A stretch of DNA of 64,000 bases from Paenibacillus xylanivorans (lineage in GTDB: Bacteria > Bacillota > Bacilli > Paenibacillales > Paenibacillaceae): positions 323,473-387,472 of the forward strand of contig NZ_LITU01000083.1 in assembly GCF_001280595.1 (NCBI RefSeq), in the 5' to 3' direction. Position 1 is the first letter of the stretch; each line of letters begins with the position of its first letter. A program made the position numbers and the translations under genes. This document shows, piece by piece, positions 25,513 to 33,788 of this stretch. The notes below the pieces were generated by a model. It searched no databases. It saw only the letters and a list, made by a program, of their open reading frames with translations, and was not told where the DNA came from.

Positions 25513-26143
25513 AGGCCTGCTGTTTTTGTCCGGAGAAGAAGGTCTGAGTATCAAACAAATCGCCGAAATCGTGGATCAACGTATCGAACTGGTGTCGGAT
25601 GCGATTGAGGAAATGATCGCTGAATTTGCCAATCAGGGACGTGGTGTACAAATTCTTAAACTTGCAGGGGTAGTCCAACTGGGTACGTTACCGGAACATG
25701 CGGCGTATTTTGAGAAATTGGCTTATTCACCTGCACGTACCTCCTTATCCCAGGCGGCCCTGGAGACGCTTGCCATTGTGGCGTATCGCCAGCCCATCAC
25801 GCGGGTGGAGATTGAGGAGATCCGTGGCGTAAAGTCCGAACGCGCCATCCATACACTTGTGAATAAGGATCTCATTCTGGAAGTGGGACGAGCTGAGGCG
25901 ATTGGACGCCCGATTCTATATGGCACTACCAAGTCTTTCCTGGATTACTTTGGTTTGGCTTCGCTCAAAGATCTTCCTGAGCCAGGGTTGTTTGAAGATT
26001 CCGAAAACCTGGAGGAAGAAACTCAGCTGCTCTTTGAAAAATTGGATGTGCAGCATGTGGATCTGGACCTGGATAGTACAAATCTCGAAGACGATACAAA
26101 TGCAAATGATATAAATAATGAAGATATTCCTTTGGATTCATAA
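25481..26143 (+). CDS. scpB: Segregation and condensation protein B
   Basis: The 220-residue partner of ScpA dimerises through two winged-helix domains (IIEGLLFLSGEEGLS at the N-terminus; ALETLAIVAYRQPITRVEIE and PILYGTTKSFLDYFGL in the second). The C-terminal 45 residues are unusually acidic and Asn/Asp rich, which is a variable tail in the family. ATG 25481 lies 32 bases inside scpA, so translation is coupled. A strong terminator follows. Confidence 0.93.
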   Translation: MDFPKLKSIIEGLLFLSGEEGLSIKQIAEIVDQRIELVSDAIEEMIAEFANQGRGVQILKLAGVVQLGTLPEHAAYFEKLAYSPARTSLSQAALETLAIVAYRQPITRVEIEEIRGVKSERAIHTLVNKDLILEVGRAEAIGRPILYGTTKSFLDYFGLASLKDLPEPGLFEDSENLEEETQLLFEKLDVQHVDLDLDSTNLEDDTNANDINNEDIPLDS

Positions 26144-26164
26144 CTTTGCAGTCTGGATCGATCC

Positions 26165-26198
26165 AAAACCGGTACCCTATTGGGGGGCCGGTTTTTTT
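26165..26198 (+). terminator. Rho-independent terminator after scpB
   Basis: AAAACCGG (26165-26172) pairs with CCGGTTTT (26188-26195), with a continuing T-run to 26198. Confidence 0.88.
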
Positions 26199-26332
26199 GA
26201 CGTGGCATGCGGAATGGATTGCAAGGTGGTGGTCCAAAGATTAAATGGAATTTTCAGGTCAGACGTGAATTTTTTCCTATATAGAGTGTCATACTAGACG
26301 AGAAAAGAATTGAGGGCTTGGAGGTAAGGCCT

Positions 26333-27064
26333 GTGTGGATTTGGCTTGGAGGAATCGGCTTGTTGATCGCACTGCTTCTTGTCGCAGTCCTCATCTCGTA
26401 TGTTCATGTGCATTTTACATTCAGGAAACACAATCATGATGATTATGCCAAGATTACGGTTCGTTTGCTATATGGCATTGTGCGTATTAACTATGAAATT
26501 CCTAGTATTGTCTTTCGTAATATGAAGGAAGGTTTCCTGGTGAAGACGGAGCAGCGAATGAATCATTCGAGGGGAGAAGCCCAGAGCAGCGAGCGTGTTA
26601 ACAAACGGAAAGTAAAAAAATGGGCGAAGGATGTAAAAATCATGCTCAGGGCAACGGAAGCATTAAAGCTCTGGATCAAGCAAACGCTCACTCGTGTACA
26701 TATGACTCATTTGTCCTGGGCTACTCGCATTGGCGTGGGCGATGCAGCATATACCGCTGTTCTTATAGGTTGGGTGTGGAGTATCAAGTCGATTATCATT
26801 GGATACCTCTCTTATCAAATCCATTTTGAACAAACGCCAAAGTTACAAGTTGTGCCTGTGTGGGAAGATGAGATGGAGTTTCAAACTGAGCTGGATTGGA
26901 AACTAAAGATCCGGATTACAGCAGTCATAATCGCAGGACTTACGTTGTTAACCCGAGTGCTTCAAGTAGAGGGAGGATGGCGGATGTGGTTCAAACTTTT
27001 ACAAGAACAACGCCGCAGACGCAAGCTGAAGCTTAAGAAGCAACACAGTAAATCGCACACATAA
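26333..27064 (+). CDS. DUF2953 domain-containing membrane protein
   Basis: The 243-residue protein has an N-terminal helix (WLGGIGLLIALLLVAVLISYV), a soluble middle with LLYGIVRINYEIPSI, the DUF2953-like WATRIGVGDAAYTAVLIGWVW, and a second hydrophobic segment (ITAVIIAGLTLLTRVL), ending in a very basic tail. GTG 26333 has GGAGGTAAGG 8 bases upstream; the TTG at 26318 overlaps that ribosome binding site. It sits directly upstream of gerW, an arrangement common in spore formers, which suggests a sporulation link. No biochemical role is known to me. Confidence 0.82.
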   Translation: MWIWLGGIGLLIALLLVAVLISYVHVHFTFRKHNHDDYAKITVRLLYGIVRINYEIPSIVFRNMKEGFLVKTEQRMNHSRGEAQSSERVNKRKVKKWAKDVKIMLRATEALKLWIKQTLTRVHMTHLSWATRIGVGDAAYTAVLIGWVWSIKSIIIGYLSYQIHFEQTPKLQVVPVWEDEMEFQTELDWKLKIRITAVIIAGLTLLTRVLQVEGGWRMWFKLLQEQRRRRKLKLKKQHSKSHT

Positions 27065-27335
27065 GTGTATGTTTGTCCCCGTGTTATACTGATTTCATGA
27101 AGATGACGGCGGGTGGAATTATGCGCCTTGGCTGGATCTATTCGGTAGTTAAGAAGTAACCGAGTATGCGAAAACTTTCCACAGTTTGCTTGCAACTGCC
27201 GGGTTTTATTTTGCCGAGTCAGCGATTTGAAGTATTGAGGTTTAGTTAAATGGCTGGCTTACATAAGTCCCTTCAAGTTTGGGGATGATATGGTTAGATC
27301 AAACCTAGCTTAAATTGAAACTGGAGGGAATTTAA

Positions 27336-27830
27336 ATGTCAGATCATCCAATTCAAGGCTTAATGGAAACCGCAATGGAAAATATCAAGGCCATGGTGGA
27401 TGTTAATACAATCGTGGGCGATGCGGTTGAAACACCTGATGGTACCGTGATTTTGCCGATAAGTAAAGTTGGATTCGGGTTCGCTGCGGGTGGAAGTGAT
27501 TTTCATGTGAGTGATGGAAACAGCAAAGGTGGAAGCGGCGGAAGTAGCGGAAGCAGTACTACTGAACATGCCAGCTCCGCATCGGTTGCCTCACCATTTG
27601 GAGGCGGAAGCGGTGGCGGTGTATCCATTCGTCCGATCGCGTTCCTGGTGGTTGGCAAACAGGGCGTTCACATCGTGCCGCTTGACAACTCAACTCATCT
27701 GTTCGAGAAATTGATCGATTCCACCCCGTATGTCATGGATAGAATTCAGAACATGTTCCAGAGTCGGAATACAGCACAAACTCCAGAATCTGGCATACCT
27801 GCAACACCTGATCCTTCTACGTACAGCTAA
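27336..27830 (+). CDS. gerW: GerW family sporulation protein (YtfJ)
   Basis: The 164-residue forespore protein is needed for normal L-alanine germination in B. subtilis. It starts HPIQGLMETAMENIKAMVDV, followed by the conserved PISKVGFGFAAGGSDF, a Gly/Ser-rich loop, and the strand-rich PIAFLVVGKQGVHIVPL. ACTGGAGGGAATTTAA precedes the ATG. It is the last recognisable housekeeping/sporulation gene before the phage-like cluster. The 270 bases before it carry no gene that I can support. Confidence 0.9.
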   Translation: MSDHPIQGLMETAMENIKAMVDVNTIVGDAVETPDGTVILPISKVGFGFAAGGSDFHVSDGNSKGGSGGSSGSSTTEHASSASVASPFGGGSGGGVSIRPIAFLVVGKQGVHIVPLDNSTHLFEKLIDSTPYVMDRIQNMFQSRNTAQTPESGIPATPDPSTYS

Positions 27831-27845
27831 AATGATTCGGTTAAG

Positions 27846-27880
27846 ATCCCTTCCGCAGCGCATGTGCGAGAGGGATTTTT
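27846..27880 (+). terminator. Rho-independent terminator after gerW
   Basis: ATCCCT (27846-27851) pairs with AGGGAT (27871-27876) with an inner GCGCA/TGTGC-type stem and TTTTT. It isolates the sporulation block from the following lysis genes. Confidence 0.82.
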
Positions 27881-27920
27881 GCTGTTTTCTTATGTGAAAT
27901 GCTGAGGAGTATATCCAAAG

Positions 27921-27955
27921 GGAACAATATCTAATGAGACTTATCTCTTTGTTCC
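27921..27955 (+). promoter_or_regulatory. Inverted repeat upstream of the holin-amidase pair
   Basis: GGAACAA (27921-27927) is repeated inverted as TTGTTCC (27949-27955), with GAGA/TCTC pairing inside. It lies 43 bases before the holin start, where a promoter or operator is expected, and has no T-tract. It may be a repressor site or a leader hairpin. Confidence 0.35.
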
Positions 27956-27997
27956 GCCTAATCTAAACATGAAAAAGATGTGAAGGGGGAAGGCAAA

Positions 27998-28423
27998 ATG
28001 CAGAGAGATACGATCTTTACCGTTTTATTTGGATGGCTATTGTCTGCCATGGTGTACTTGGTTGGAGGGATGGATCACCTGTTTATTGCAGTAACGATTT
28101 TTGTGGGGCTCGATTACATCACAGGTGTGTTATCTGCATGGTACAAAAAAGAACTTTCCAGTAGGATCGGATGGTGGGGACTTGCCCGTAAGACATTGAC
28201 ATTTGTATTCGTCATTATTGCTCATCAACTGGATATTGTTGCTGGCAATTCGAACGACTTTATGAGAGATGCCATGCTGATGTTCATCATCGGTACTGAA
28301 GGAATAAGCATTCTCGAGAATATGGGAAAATTGGGACTTCCTGTACCTAAATTTATCACTTCTGCTCTTTTCAAGCTTCGGGGTGAGGAAGATAATCAAG
28401 CTGAAGGCAAGGAGAAGATATAA
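27998..28423 (+). CDS. Phage holin family protein (toxin secretion / phage lysis holin type)
   Basis: The 141-residue membrane protein would form the lesion that lets the adjacent amidase reach the wall. It has helices FTVLFGWLLSAMVYLVGGM, LFIAVTIFVGLDYITGVLSA, a basic loop KKELSSRIGWWGLARK, TLTFVFVIIAHQLDIV and a C-terminal helix, then a charged tail. The GLDYITG...GLARK pattern is that of the holin family that includes TcdE/UtxA-like proteins. ATG 27998 is chosen because AAGGGGGAAGG lies just upstream; an in-frame GTG at 27980 overlaps that site. It overlaps the amidase gene by one base. Confidence 0.85.
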   Translation: MQRDTIFTVLFGWLLSAMVYLVGGMDHLFIAVTIFVGLDYITGVLSAWYKKELSSRIGWWGLARKTLTFVFVIIAHQLDIVAGNSNDFMRDAMLMFIIGTEGISILENMGKLGLPVPKFITSALFKLRGEEDNQAEGKEKI

Positions 28424-29181
28424 TGCTTCCAATTACAAAGGACTACATACCTATTAATAAATACAGTCGAGCGGGAATGAAACTGAAGGCAAAACGAGGA
28501 ATTGTTATGCATTATACCGCTTCCCCAGGAGCATCGGCCAAAAACATCAGTACATATTTTGCAAGCCTAGCTCAGCAAGTTGGAAAAGGTCGTTATGCAA
28601 GTGCACATTACTCTGTAGATCGAATCTCCATTTATAACAGCCTTCCTGATGATGAACTTGCATACCATTGCGGCAGTGAGACCTACACGAAGGAAGCTCT
28701 AGCCCATCTTGGAACGTATCCCAACAATAGTACGGTGGGAATTGAAATGTGCATCGAGAAGGATGGCAGCATCCATGAGGATACATTTAATAACGTTGTA
28801 GACCTGGCAGTATATTTGATTAGAGAACGTAGCTTTCCCAATGTGTTTTTTACACATAAAGAAGTCGTTGGGTGGAAGGAATGCCCACTACCTTGGATCA
28901 AAACCCCTGAGGAATATGAAAGATTTAAGCAAGCAGTCAATTTTAAATTGAATCCACTTAAGGAAGAAGTGGCCATGGAGGAGGATGATGATATGAATAA
29001 AGTGCTGGATTATGCTCAATGGACATGGAATGAACTTGATAAATTCATAGGAGATGCCTATAACGACAAAATCATTGACGAATGGGCATGGGTGGAGAAA
29101 GTACGAAAGAAGAAGCTGACCTACGGGGAACTGCTCATGTTGAAGGTTCTGATTGATGAACGCAGACGCAAAAAAGCTTGA
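28423..29181 (+). CDS. N-acetylmuramoyl-L-alanine amidase (Amidase_2 type)
   Basis: The 252-residue zinc amidase cuts the bond between MurNAc and the stem peptide. The catalytic domain (about 1-175) has the zinc ligands in IVMHYTASPGASAKN (first His), FFTHKEVVGWKECP (second His and Cys), with VGIEMCIEKDGS between. The C-terminal 65 residues are charged and helical (NKVLDYAQWTWNELDKFIGD) and could be a small wall-binding or pairing module. There is no signal peptide, as expected for holin-dependent export. The preceding holin and this gene form a lysis cassette at the left end of the tail-like cluster. Confidence 0.88.
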   Translation: MLPITKDYIPINKYSRAGMKLKAKRGIVMHYTASPGASAKNISTYFASLAQQVGKGRYASAHYSVDRISIYNSLPDDELAYHCGSETYTKEALAHLGTYPNNSTVGIEMCIEKDGSIHEDTFNNVVDLAVYLIRERSFPNVFFTHKEVVGWKECPLPWIKTPEEYERFKQAVNFKLNPLKEEVAMEEDDDMNKVLDYAQWTWNELDKFIGDAYNDKIIDEWAWVEKVRKKKLTYGELLMLKVLIDERRRKKA

Positions 29182-29205
29182 GAGGACGATAAGGTAAAGA
29201 GAGGA

Positions 29206-29394
29206 TTATCCGCAACGTTCTTTTAACCAATCATTAAAATGAGCTGCGTCTTTCAAAAAATAATAATTTTGTATGATCACAATTTTGGTAGGATGTTCAT
29301 GCTCATATTGTGAGTGGAAAAACGATGAATCCACAGGTCCAATTACAGGGTGATGTAAGTCGTCTATAACAGGTTCTGAAATTTCTTGATTCAT
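29206..29394 (-). CDS. Small hypothetical protein
   Basis: A 62-residue frame beginning MNQEISEPVIDDLHHPVIG, with AAAGGATGGTTGT in front of its ATG. It is acidic in the first half and ends with a hydrophobic/aromatic run (KIVIIQNYYFLKDAAHF). I do not recognise a family. It is convergent with the amidase gene, leaving 24 bases between them. The coding call rests only on the ribosome binding site and length. Confidence 0.4.
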   Translation of the reverse strand: MNQEISEPVIDDLHHPVIGPVDSSFFHSQYEHEHPTKIVIIQNYYFLKDAAHFNDWLKERCG

Positions 29395-29505
29395 ACAACC
29401 ATCCTTTCGTTAAATGGGTCATGTTGAAAAAGGAGATATCTGTGATGTCTCCTACATGTTCTATACGATTTCAGATGAAGGATGTTAAGCCGTCAGATGT
29501 AAAAC

Positions 29506-29554
29506 AAAAAAAAGTAGAACCCCAAGTCCAAGGACTTGAGGCTCTACTTTTTTT
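29506..29554. terminator. Strong bidirectional terminator
   Basis: An A-run and GTAGAACCCCAAGTCC pair with GGACTTGAGGCTCTAC followed by a T-run; two positions in a 16-bp stem do not match. It lies between oppositely placed minus-strand genes and would stop transcripts from either side. Confidence 0.8.
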
Positions 29555-29619
29555 GCGCTTTCTTTTCCAAAGAAACATGTATCCGATCAATCTAATTAGT
29601 AATTACTAAAAGGGGGTAG

Positions 29620-29877
29620 CTACTCTTGTAAAAAAGAGGAAAGGGCCTCATCTGCAAGATCGAGTTCTGCGAAGGCTCTGCATACTTTCTGGAATGATCT
29701 AATGGTATTGGTTTCGTATAAAATGTTAATGGGATCGAAACCTAGCATAACTAGCGAATCCACAAGCTCTGTCTGATCCACTTCAATATGGTGTAGTGTT
29801 TCAAGCATGGTTTCAATGACTGCTAAAAATAGAATTGCTTTATTTACTTGATCCATACGTGTTGCTCCCTTCGTCAT
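29620..29877 (-). CDS. Small hypothetical helical protein
   Basis: From ATG 29877 (AGGAG 8 bases upstream) the product is 85 residues: a basic start MTKGATR, then amphipathic helices (AILFLAVIETMLETL, QTELVDSLVMLGFDP) and a C-terminal SFQKVCRAFAELDLADEAL. A second start at ATG 29856, also with an AAGGGAG site, is possible. I recognise no family. It sits in the minus-strand islet between the lysis cassette and the glycosyltransferases. Confidence 0.55.
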   Translation of the reverse strand: MTKGATRMDQVNKAILFLAVIETMLETLHHIEVDQTELVDSLVMLGFDPINILYETNTIRSFQKVCRAFAELDLADEALSSFLQE

Positions 29878-30056
29878 TTCCTTTTCTCCTGTCATTCTGT
29901 CAAGGTCTATTCTTAGAATAAGCAGGGTGAGGTGGAAAATAACGATAAGCACATAAGAGAGTCAATATTAACTAAATAAATCTGAAATGAGGGGGAGAAC
30001 AAAGGCACGAAAAAACAGTTAGATGATTTTCTGTGAATCTCCCCTTGTATGTAAGA

Positions 30057-30326
30057 TTAAGCGTTCTCGTTCACTTCATTGATGATTGAATCAATTAATT
30101 CATCATCAACCAATGTACTGGCTTTTTCAAGTGCTGACAAAATGCCTTCTGGATTATCAAAAAACACGTTAAACAGAACGGGAGCGACGTCGTCTATGTT
30201 AATTTTCTGTGCTTTAACCATACTAATCAGAGCAACAACAATCTCGTGCCCCTCTACATTACCTTCCATGAATCTATTTCTTAAGTGAGTTGCCAATGCT
30301 TCGGTCTTTGACTGCGAGTACGCCAT
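30057..30326 (-). CDS. Small hypothetical helical protein
   Basis: This 89-residue protein starts MAYSQSKTEALATHLRNRF and is predicted all-helical and acidic (INIDDVAPVLFNVFFDNPE, DDELIDSIINEVNENA). GGAGGGAATGTA precedes the ATG, an excellent ribosome binding site, so it is very probably translated. I recognise no family. Its size and neighbourhood are similar to the protein at 29620-29877, but I see no clear sequence relationship. Confidence 0.65.
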   Translation of the reverse strand: MAYSQSKTEALATHLRNRFMEGNVEGHEIVVALISMVKAQKINIDDVAPVLFNVFFDNPEGILSALEKASTLVDDELIDSIINEVNENA

Positions 30327-30490
30327 TACATTCCCTCCAACGATTGAATAATCTAAGTAGTGCTCCTCTTTTATGCAAGTCTAAACCAGGTTAGATTAGG
30401 AGTTATCTTAACAATAATAAGTCAGTTAGTTCAATTTATCAATAACTACTACAGCAATCAAATTTCACCTGAATACCGTCTTTGCTCAAG

Positions 30491-30519
30491 AAAAAAGACC
30501 CTGGACGGGTCATTTTTTT
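30491..30519 (-). terminator. Terminator of the GT-D gene
   Basis: GACCC (30497-30501) pairs with GGGTC (30507-30511), with an A-run on one side and a T-run on the other. Read on the minus strand it gives a stem overlapping the stop codon of the glycosyltransferase gene followed by U residues. Confidence 0.75.
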
Positions 30520-31259
30520 GGTCTTCCTTCCCAATAATCTGGAAATCCCTCGTAATCCCAAGCATGTAGGTTTTCGCTGTCTGCCTGAATGGCAACATCT
30601 GCTCCTGAGCCAAAATCAACACCTACAGAGCCAAGTTCTTTTGCTTTAATGGCTAATACCTTACCAGGTGCCCCTGCACATACGAGAGCAAGTTTCCAAG
30701 GTGTTTTTCTATGGATGTTTTCCATTTCTTTAGAGGCTGCGCTCACATGAGACCAAGAGGGACAGTCCACCGTTGCAACGATGCCTGTCCAACCGTAACG
30801 GCGTTCCAGAACTTCTTTGTATTGTTCAGCCTTGGCTCCACAGATCAGTATAGGCATGGTCTTGAACGTTTCATAGAACAGCTTAAACCGGGCGATGTAA
30901 TTATTTTCAAACGCGTAAAATGTCTCCTTGGGCTTAATCTTGTAATACGCGAGACACATATCAAACAAGGGTCTGAAATACCAGTGATCCGTCTGAGTCA
31001 AGTGACCAACATAATCGGCTTTTCTCAGGCAGTGTACAATGATCTCTCTCGCACCTGCATTAGGTAGCGTAATGCCACAGTATGTGGGATCATTCACCCA
31101 CCCATAATGGGATTTGATGAATTCCATGGTTAGGACGGTTCCATGGGCCAGAATTGTATTGGAAGCATCCCCGAATCGAACGGAAGCATGAGGTTCTCCA
31201 TCCGAAGCCTTTTGGAACCAGTTATGAATTAATTCTACACTCCCAAGCACGCTCTTCAC
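30510..31259 (-). CDS. Putative GT-D fold glycosyltransferase
   Basis: The 249-residue protein carries ASVRFGDASNTILAHG near its N-terminus, resembling the RFGDGE-type motif of GT-D fold (DUF1792) glycosyltransferases. It ends with a Rossmann-like half: KLALVCAGAPGKVLAIKAKELG followed by GVDFGSGADV, also seen in that family. No signal or membrane segment is present. The start is a GTG at 31259 with GAAAGAGG upstream. It is divergent from three plus-strand glycosyltransferase-like genes that begin 179 bases away, so it probably belongs to the same glycosylation module. Sugar donor and acceptor cannot be read from sequence. Confidence 0.65.
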   Translation of the reverse strand: MKSVLGSVELIHNWFQKASDGEPHASVRFGDASNTILAHGTVLTMEFIKSHYGWVNDPTYCGITLPNAGAREIIVHCLRKADYVGHLTQTDHWYFRPLFDMCLAYYKIKPKETFYAFENNYIARFKLFYETFKTMPILICGAKAEQYKEVLERRYGWTGIVATVDCPSWSHVSAASKEMENIHRKTPWKLALVCAGAPGKVLAIKAKELGSVGVDFGSGADVAIQADSENLHAWDYEGFPDYWEGRPKK

Positions 31260-31437
31260 CCTCTTTCGGTATGAAATGAATCAAGTCCTTGTTGTACATA
31301 TTCATCAGCTCCTTCTTTTATAGAATAGAAGAAACGGTTCATTCTCTCTCCTCTTTTGAGTGAAAAGTCTTTTTTGTTGGACTCGCTGAAGATTGGCGAA
31401 GATCGGTCTACACTATGTGAAAGGGGAGGGATGAACG

Positions 31438-32097
31438 GTGGCTGACGTATTCATAGGTGCTCCTGTGAGAAACCGCGCATGGATTATGGAGCGGCACTTG
31501 CAGTCGCTCAAACAACAGACAGTAAACAAGCAATTTTTTTACATTTTGAATGATAGTGAAGATCAAACAGAACAAATTTTAAATGATCATCAAATCTCGT
31601 ACATGACTCATAACTTGGGCAAGACATACGGTCATTTGCGCGGTCAATACTCCTATCACCATCTGGCGCAACTAAGAAATATACTTGTGGATGAGTTTCT
31701 GAAATCGGATTGTGATTATCTATTTTCCATTGATACAGATATCATTATTCCTGAACAGAGCCTGAAGCGCCTACTCGAAAATGATAAGGACATCTGTGCC
31801 ATGCTGATTCGAAATCACCCAAGAATTAAGGCTCATAATGCAATGATTGGTGGAAAACACATTCCAGAATTCAGGGAGGGAGTCATACCCGTGGATTTGA
31901 CAGGTGCCGTGTATCTGATTAAACGCGAAGTTATTGAAGCGGGAGTTCGATATGGTTCACATCCGATTGGTGAGGATGCTCCTTTCTGTGAGCAGGCTCA
32001 GCAGCTTGGTTATGGACTATATGTGGATACACGGCTTCGTCCGGTTCATGCCTATGAGGAAGGAGTGGAGTTGGTTGCTGAATTGGCTGGTACATAG
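31438..32097 (+). CDS. GT-A fold (GT2-like) glycosyltransferase
   Basis: The 219-residue protein has the nucleotide-sugar domain pattern: VFIGAPVRNRAWIMERHLQS at the N-terminus, the metal-binding DxD in LFSIDTDIII (about residues 96-105), and DLTGAVYLIKREV with a possible catalytic acid in HPIGEDAPFCEQAQQLG. It lacks membrane helices, so it is probably a soluble processive or protein glycosyltransferase. AAGGGGAGGGATGAACG precedes the GTG start. The next glycosyltransferase begins about 37 bases after it. Its place before the tail genes suggests it modifies tail proteins or a surface polymer; that is inference. Confidence 0.75.
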   Translation: MADVFIGAPVRNRAWIMERHLQSLKQQTVNKQFFYILNDSEDQTEQILNDHQISYMTHNLGKTYGHLRGQYSYHHLAQLRNILVDEFLKSDCDYLFSIDTDIIIPEQSLKRLLENDKDICAMLIRNHPRIKAHNAMIGGKHIPEFREGVIPVDLTGAVYLIKREVIEAGVRYGSHPIGEDAPFCEQAQQLGYGLYVDTRLRPVHAYEEGVELVAELAGT

Positions 32098-32134
32098 AAG
32101 TAGGCAAAAAAACGCATGTATTGAAAGCATTGAA

Positions 32135-33181
32135 ATGACGATCATATATCCACCTGCACTCGATTGGAATCTGTTGTTTCAACGTCCACAGCAATTAATG
32201 ACCGCATTCTCCAAGATTCCAGGGGTGCGTGCTATTTTTATTAACGAAGAAACATATAAGAAACAGAGCCGTCCGATCGAGAAGTTGAATGATGACCTCT
32301 TCCTTGTGCAAAAGGGGATTAACTATGACCATCTGGTCAAAGGAAAAAAGGTACTCTGGTTCTCCAGTCCAGGTCAGTATAACTATGGGGATGGTCGTAA
32401 CTTTGATTTTACCGTATTTGACTACTTGGACAATTCTGCCGATGAATTTGCTGTTTGGAAGGATTACATTCCGAAATGTTTTGAACGAGCAGATCTTATT
32501 GCTACAACGGCTAAGGTGATGTACGAAGCTCATAAAAATGACGGCAAACCGATCTTTATGTGCCCGAATGGGGCGGATTATGAGCACTTTAAGAAAGCGC
32601 GTGTATCACTCCCAATACCGGCAGACTTTCCCGATGTTAAGGAGAGACAAAAGGTTGTGGGATTCCATGGGGCTATGGCTTCCTGGGTGGACTATTCACT
32701 TATTACCGACATTGCAGACAAGGGATATCATGTAGTTCTGATAGGAAACAATGCACTGTATCAAAAGAACATTGTGCATCCGAATATAACTTGTCTTCCA
32801 CATAAGGATTACAGAGTTCTTCCCGCCTATATTGCCCAATTTGATGTTTGTATTGTGCCATTCAAGCTGACAGAAATGATCCGTGGATGTGACCCGATTA
32901 AATATTACGAATATTTGTCTGCGGGCAAGCCTGTTATAACGACTCGTATGGAGGAAATCGTCAATAAATACAGTGATGTAACCTACTTTATGGATCGTCA
33001 TAATTGTGGGCAGATCCTTCAGAAAGCAATTAGTGAGAATAGCGAGGCCAAAATCGCTGCCCGTGCAAAGGTGGCAAGAGCAAATGGCTGGGACAGCAGG
33101 GCCATGGAAGCTGTCAAAATGATGAATCAGGTGATGGGAGGCAACGTGGATGAAACAGATGTTCAAACGAATTTTCGGTAG
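32135..33181 (+). CDS. GT-B fold (GT4-like) glycosyltransferase
   Basis: From ATG 32135 this is a 348-residue two-domain glycosyltransferase. The N-terminal half starts TIIYPPALDWNLLFQRPQQL and has VLWFSSPGQYNY and FDYLDNSADEFAVWKDY. The C-terminal donor-binding half has VVGFHGAMASWVDYSLI, VLIGNNALYQ, YIAQFDVCIVPFKLTEMIRG and CDPIKYYEYLSAGKPVITTR, the last being the classic E-x7-E-like region. The frame stays open upstream inside the previous gene and no good ribosome binding site precedes 32135, so the true start may be earlier. It overlaps the next gene by 32 bases. Confidence 0.8.
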   Translation: MTIIYPPALDWNLLFQRPQQLMTAFSKIPGVRAIFINEETYKKQSRPIEKLNDDLFLVQKGINYDHLVKGKKVLWFSSPGQYNYGDGRNFDFTVFDYLDNSADEFAVWKDYIPKCFERADLIATTAKVMYEAHKNDGKPIFMCPNGADYEHFKKARVSLPIPADFPDVKERQKVVGFHGAMASWVDYSLITDIADKGYHVVLIGNNALYQKNIVHPNITCLPHKDYRVLPAYIAQFDVCIVPFKLTEMIRGCDPIKYYEYLSAGKPVITTRMEEIVNKYSDVTYFMDRHNCGQILQKAISENSEAKIAARAKVARANGWDSRAMEAVKMMNQVMGGNVDETDVQTNFR

Positions 33182-33788
33182 CCAGGCGGCTAAGCTGCCA
33201 ATTGAAGATGAAAAAATAGAGGTCCAAATGAGTGAGTTCAATTTTGAAAAATATGTGCCCAAAACCAATACAACCATTGTATATCTGCCTGCTGTAGATT
33301 TTCACAGTGAACGATTTGGGCGTCGGCCAAAACGACTGTTAAAAGAACTTGCGGCGATTGGTTATCATGTGATTTATATAAATTCCAGTGATGAGTTTTA
33401 TCAGGTGGATGCATTGGAGTATCCTCACCCTGAGCTTCCGAATTTTGTCGTGGCTCGTGTTGGTCAGAACGTTCGTCCATTGTTTCAGGGTGAAAGAATC
33501 ATCTATTGGGTGAATGACAGCCGATTGGCAAGTTCGGTCGAGACATCATATCCTAATCTGGTTGTATTCGATTCACTTACGGATCCCGACCTATTTGAAA
33601 AAGACAAGCACAGGATGGAAGCTGTTGCTGACGTTGTGTTTATTACACCAGAGCGAATTTATGAGCATGGCAAATACTGCTCTCATGTTCATCTGATTAC
33701 TGCTGATGAATTCGAAATCAAGGAGCGAGCAGAACAGATTGCTCAAATTATAGATGAATTGCCCAATAGACCGGCCCCTCTTATGTAG
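33150..33788 (+). CDS. Glycosyltransferase-like protein lacking the donor-binding half
   Basis: This 212-residue protein aligns by eye with the N-terminal half of the preceding GT4-like protein: TTIVYLPAVDFHSERFGRRP matches TIIYPPALDWNLLFQRP, then YHVIYINSSDEFY, RIIYWVNDSRLAS and VADVVFITPERIYEHGK match equivalent positions. The C-terminal donor-binding domain is absent, and the gene ends at a normal terminator, so this looks like a stable single-domain form rather than a truncation by frameshift. GGGAGGCAACGTGG precedes the ATG. It may be a partner subunit of the neighbouring enzyme or a decayed copy. Confidence 0.65.
   Translation: MKQMFKRIFGSQAAKLPIEDEKIEVQMSEFNFEKYVPKTNTTIVYLPAVDFHSERFGRRPKRLLKELAAIGYHVIYINSSDEFYQVDALEYPHPELPNFVVARVGQNVRPLFQGERIIYWVNDSRLASSVETSYPNLVVFDSLTDPDLFEKDKHRMEAVADVVFITPERIYEHGKYCSHVHLITADEFEIKERAEQIAQIIDELPNRPAPLM

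Noticed and set aside
29445..29609. Short plus-strand frame with an AAAAGGAG site upstream
   Set aside because: The frame runs straight through the strong terminator at 29506-29554 and its product has no recognisable composition; the leading region is more simply a GGAGATATC/GATGTCTCC hairpin (29432-29452).
31934..32134. 67-codon N-terminal extension of the GT4-like gene inside the GT2-like gene
   Set aside because: It lies fully within the other coding frame and no ribosome binding site precedes it, though a start slightly before 32135 remains possible.
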